Positions 61,720 to 64,000 of a DNA stretch of 64,000 nucleotides are shown here, piece after piece (position 1 is the first letter of the stretch; every line of letters starts with the position of its first letter). A model generated the notes under the pieces. The model was not told where the DNA came from. It worked only from the letters and a program-made list of their open reading frames with translations, and did not search any database. The DNA comes from Actinomycetales bacterium (lineage in GTDB: Bacteria > Actinomycetota > Actinomycetes > S36-B12 > UBA5976): the NCBI GenBank assembly GCA_018969715.1, contig JAGWXT010000003.1, positions 1 through 64,000 on the forward strand, in the 5' to 3' direction. The position numbers and the translations under genes were made by a program.

Positions 61720-62430
61720 ATGCGGCTGCTCACCGCGCTGATGCTCTTGGCCGCGGGCGTCCTGTTCACCGCCAGTGCCCTCAATGCGCGCGTTCTGGAT
61801 GAGCGAGCGGCGCGTCCGCTGGCCCTGCGTGATCTCGTGTCGCGCGAGGCGGCACAGGTGGCCCAGGTGCAGGATCGCCTCGCGCGCGAGCAGCAGGCGC
61901 TTGCTGCAGATCAGCGTGCGGCGGCGGATGGCCGGGTGCGGCTGGTTCTCCGGCAGGCGGCACTGCTGGCTGAGGCCGCCGGCTCCACCGAGGTGACCGG
62001 CCCTGGGCTCACAGTCGTCCTTGATGACGCCGCCAACGTCAATCCCACCGGGACCACCAACCCCAATGACCTGATCATCCACCAGGAGGACGTTCAGGCG
62101 GTGGTCAACGGGTTATGGCGCGGGGGCGCCCGAGCGATGACAATCATGGGACAGCGGGTCATCGCCACCAGTGCCGTGCGCTGCGTCGGGAACACCCTCC
62201 TGCTGCAGGGGAGGGTCTACTCCCCACCCTTCACCATCACCGCAATCGGTGACCCACTCGCACTGCAGGCGAGTCTCGCTGAGGACCCGGGGGTCATGCT
62301 GTTCGCTCAGTACGCGACGATCTTCGGCCTGGGCTACTCGGTTACTCCCAGTGCATCCCTGGTGGCACCGGCGTACACCGGACCGCGCACCCTCCGGGTG
62401 GCACGACCGAGCCCGATTGGTGCGTCATGA
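61720..62430 (+). CDS. DUF881 family protein
   Basis: Actinobacterial/Firmicute protein near division genes. An N-terminal TM (LLTALMLLAAGVLFTASAL) precedes a coiled-coil (VAQVQDRLAREQQALAADQRAAADG) and the DUF881 fold with GPGLTVVLDDA, LIIHQEDVQAVVNGLWRGGARAMTIMGQRV and SPPFTITAIGDP. 236 aa, probably extracytoplasmic. ATG lies 6 nt after TAGCGT. Coupled to the next gene by overlap. Confidence 0.92.
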   Translation: MRLLTALMLLAAGVLFTASALNARVLDERAARPLALRDLVSREAAQVAQVQDRLAREQQALAADQRAAADGRVRLVLRQAALLAEAAGSTEVTGPGLTVVLDDAANVNPTGTTNPNDLIIHQEDVQAVVNGLWRGGARAMTIMGQRVIATSAVRCVGNTLLLQGRVYSPPFTITAIGDPLALQASLAEDPGVMLFAQYATIFGLGYSVTPSASLVAPAYTGPRTLRVARPSPIGAS

Positions 62431-63188
62431 CCGCGCTGCCGCAGCCAGACGCGGCGCTGCAAGGAACGGCAGTCGTGGGAGTTGTCATGCCCGCCCATAA
62501 CGAGGAGGCGACACTCCCGGGAGTCCTGACCAGTCTGCTGGCCTACGTCCCGGCCGACCGGATCGTCGTCGTCAACGACGGCTCCAGCGATGCCACGGGG
62601 GCGGTTGCCGCGGCATATGGGGTACGCGTTGCGACGTGCCCCATCAACCTCGGCGTCGGGGGAGCCATTCGCGTCGGACTGCGCCTGCTCCTGCGCGACA
62701 ACGTCGAGCTGGTCGTCCAGATGGATGCCGATGGTCAGCATGATCCGGCCGACATTCCCGCCCTGCTCTCCCCTGTCATCCGCGAGGAGGCCGATCTCGT
62801 CATCGGTGCCCGGTTCAGCGGGGTCGGTGACTACCGGGTAGGCCCCTTGCGTCGCGTGGCAATGTCGATCCTCGCCCTGGCCGTCCGCCTGCGGCGCACT
62901 GAACCGCTCACCGATGTCACCTCGGGCTTCAAGGCCATGAACCGATCGACCGCCGAACTGCTCGCTGGCCTACTGCCCTTCGACTACCTTGGTGACACCG
63001 TGGAGGCGATTCTGATTGTTCGGGGCACCGGCCGGCGGGTGACGCAGGTGCCCGTCCAGATGAAGTACCGGCAGGGCGGCTCCCCCTCCCATCCGACGCT
63101 TCGGTCGATCCGCTCTGTCGCGAGGGTGCTGGTTGCCGTGGTGTTCATCCGCGCCCGGTCGGCAGTGGGTCGGTTGGGACAGCGGTGA
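62427..63188 (+). CDS. Glycosyltransferase family 2 (dolichyl-phosphate-mannose synthase-like)
   Basis: GVVMPAHNEEATLPGVL, IVVVNDGSSDATGAVA, NLGVGGAIRVGL, VVQMDADGQHDPADIPAL (DxD) and DVTSGFKAMNR are in order; GARFSGVGDYRVG follows. 253 aa with no extra TM region, matching polyprenyl-phosphate glycosyl transferases that pair with DUF2304. Coupled by overlap to DUF881 before it and DUF2304 after it. Sugar and lipid carrier unknown. Confidence 0.9.
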   Translation: MTALPQPDAALQGTAVVGVVMPAHNEEATLPGVLTSLLAYVPADRIVVVNDGSSDATGAVAAAYGVRVATCPINLGVGGAIRVGLRLLLRDNVELVVQMDADGQHDPADIPALLSPVIREEADLVIGARFSGVGDYRVGPLRRVAMSILALAVRLRRTEPLTDVTSGFKAMNRSTAELLAGLLPFDYLGDTVEAILIVRGTGRRVTQVPVQMKYRQGGSPSHPTLRSIRSVARVLVAVVFIRARSAVGRLGQR

Positions 63189-63661
63189 ACGACACCCTGC
63201 GGGGCCTGCTGATCGCGGGCATCCTCATCCTCGTCATCGCGTTCATCCTCGGCTTCCGCCGCACGATCAACGAGAAGTACGCACTGGTCTGGTTCGTTGT
63301 CGGCGGCGGGCTGATCCTCTTTGGCCTCGTCCCCGAGTTCCTCGCTCGAATCTCCGGCGGGCTGGGGTTCAATCTGACCAGCAACTTCCTGCTCGTCGTG
63401 ACCAGTGCATTTCTCGCTCTCATGGTGCTCCAGCTCGCGGCGACCGTTGGCCGGCTCGAGCAGCAGGTCCGCCACCTGGGGGAGGCGCTGGCCCTCCTCG
63501 CGTATGAGCAGCGCAACAGCCCGGCTCCGATCGTCAGCGAACCCGGCGACGCCGGCGGGAATCCCGAACCGGGGGGTGCGCCGGCGGGGGGTGCGCCGGC
63601 CGTCGCGGGGGCCGACGCGGGGGCCGGCCTGACCTCCCTGACCACCCCCGAGCGTCGGTGA
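63185..63661 (+). CDS. DUF2304 membrane protein
   Basis: Three short TM helices (LLIAGILILVIAFILGF, LVWFVVGGGLILFGLVPEF, NFLLVVTSAFLALMVLQL), then a coiled part RLEQQVRHLGEALALLAYEQR and a Gly/Pro/Ala-rich tail of ~50 aa. DUF2304 genes are often next to GT2 genes of glycan loci and probably anchor or assist the transferase. 158 aa; overlaps the GT2 stop by 4 nt. Confidence 0.87.
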   Translation: MNDTLRGLLIAGILILVIAFILGFRRTINEKYALVWFVVGGGLILFGLVPEFLARISGGLGFNLTSNFLLVVTSAFLALMVLQLAATVGRLEQQVRHLGEALALLAYEQRNSPAPIVSEPGDAGGNPEPGGAPAGGAPAVAGADAGAGLTSLTTPERR

Positions 63662-63670
63662 GCGTCGGTG
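63651..63670 (+). repeat. 10-bp tandem duplication at the DUF2304 stop / pabA start
   Basis: AGCGTCGGTG occurs at 63651-63660 and 63661-63670. The first copy contains the stop of DUF2304 and the second the GTG of pabA. Confidence 0.9.
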
Positions 63671-64000
63671 ACGCGCATCCTTGTTGTCGACAACTACGAC
63701 AGTTTCGTCTTCACCCTCGTTCAGTACCTCGCACAACTGGGCGCCCACCCGGAAGTCGTGCGCAATGACGAGGTAGACCTCACCGCGCTGAACCGGGTTG
63801 AGGGGTTGCTCATCTCCCCGGGGCCGGGGACCCCAGAGCACGCCGGCTCATGCCTTGCTGCGCTCGTGGCCGCCCGTGAGCGGGGCCTGCCGGTGCTCGG
63901 CGTGTGCCTTGGTCATCAGGTCATCGCGGTGGGGGCAGGTTCGACGGTCGATCGCGCACCGGAGCTGCTCCATGGCAAGACCAGTGAGATTCACCATGAC
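63668..64000 (+). CDS. pabA: Glutamine amidotransferase, PabA/TrpG type (partial, runs off the window)
   Basis: Supplies ammonia for anthranilate or aminodeoxychorismate synthesis. RILVVDNYDSFVFTLVQYLAQLGA, LISPGPGTPEHAGS and the nucleophile Cys in VLGVCLGHQVIA are the class I amidotransferase motifs. GTG 63668 starts it; 111 codons are inside the window and the reading frame continues to the end. The neighbours match mycobacterial Rv0012-Rv0013 (trpG). Confidence 0.93.
   Translation, partial: MTRILVVDNYDSFVFTLVQYLAQLGAHPEVVRNDEVDLTALNRVEGLLISPGPGTPEHAGSCLAALVAARERGLPVLGVCLGHQVIAVGAGSTVDRAPELLHGKTSEIHHD

Overview
This is a GC-rich, gene-dense bacterial chromosome segment from the origin region of an actinobacterium. 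The order ponA/DUF5318, pcnA, nudix, DUF6049, murJ, sigM, trxB, trxA, cwlM, parB, parA, rsmG, jag, yidC, yidD, rnpA, rpmH, dnaA, dnaN, recF, DUF721, gyrB, gyrA, DUF3566, tRNA-Ile, DLW-39, tRNA-Ala, ppi, rhomboid, crgA, DUF881, pabA is the classic Mycobacterium/Streptomyces oriC neighbourhood. crgA, DUF3566, DUF881 and DLW-39 proteins are Actinobacteria-specific. I cannot place it to genus. The intergenic spaces are short, and many starts have a TANNNT -10 only 5-8 nt upstream, which suggests widespread leaderless transcription.

Layout. 1-20 kb is accessory: a sugar-type ABC binding protein, an MMPL exporter, a surface-polysaccharide module (GT2, GT4, methyltransferase), an FAD-linked oxidase divergent from a FadE5-like acyl-CoA dehydrogenase, a secreted FN3-repeat protein, a nitrilase-family hydrolase divergent from an EamA exporter, a class III aminotransferase, a DUF2231-cytochrome b5 fusion, a cysteine hydrolase and small membrane proteins. 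18-24 kb carries rpsF-ssb-rpsR-rplI and dnaB, with neuB and neuC (nonulosonic/sialic acid synthesis) coupled to dnaB by 4-nt overlaps. 24-30 kb has endonuclease IV, a multi-pass membrane protein, a class A PBP and DUF5318. 30-48 kb runs from the CCA-adding enzyme through lipid II flippase, sigma-M, the thioredoxin system, a CwlM-like protein, D-Ala-D-Ala ligase, ParAB with a parS site, and the YidC/RnpA/L34 cluster. 48-64 kb holds dnaA-dnaN-recF-gyrBA, two tRNAs, cyclophilin, a GT-like protein, rhomboid, crgA and the start of pabA.

How the genes work together. The right half is the replication, segregation and envelope-growth hub: DnaA/DnaN/DnaB/SSB/gyrase, ParAB-parS, MurJ/PBP/Ddl/CwlM/CrgA and YidC/YidD. 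The left half supplies transport, surface glycans and lipid or organic-acid oxidation.

Main unusual points: two divergent gene pairs driven from an overlapping palindromic ANNNTANNNT promoter core; two leaderless mini-ORFs whose stop overlaps the start of gyrB or of an aminotransferase gene; a second DnaA-box-like cluster next to 17-bp repeats upstream of crgA, and a third upstream of dnaB; short tandem repeats (10-17 bp units) in many intergenic leaders; sialate genes fused to the dnaB operon; and a CwlM-like amidase domain that has lost most zinc ligands. No CRISPR array, prophage, insertion sequence or rRNA was seen.
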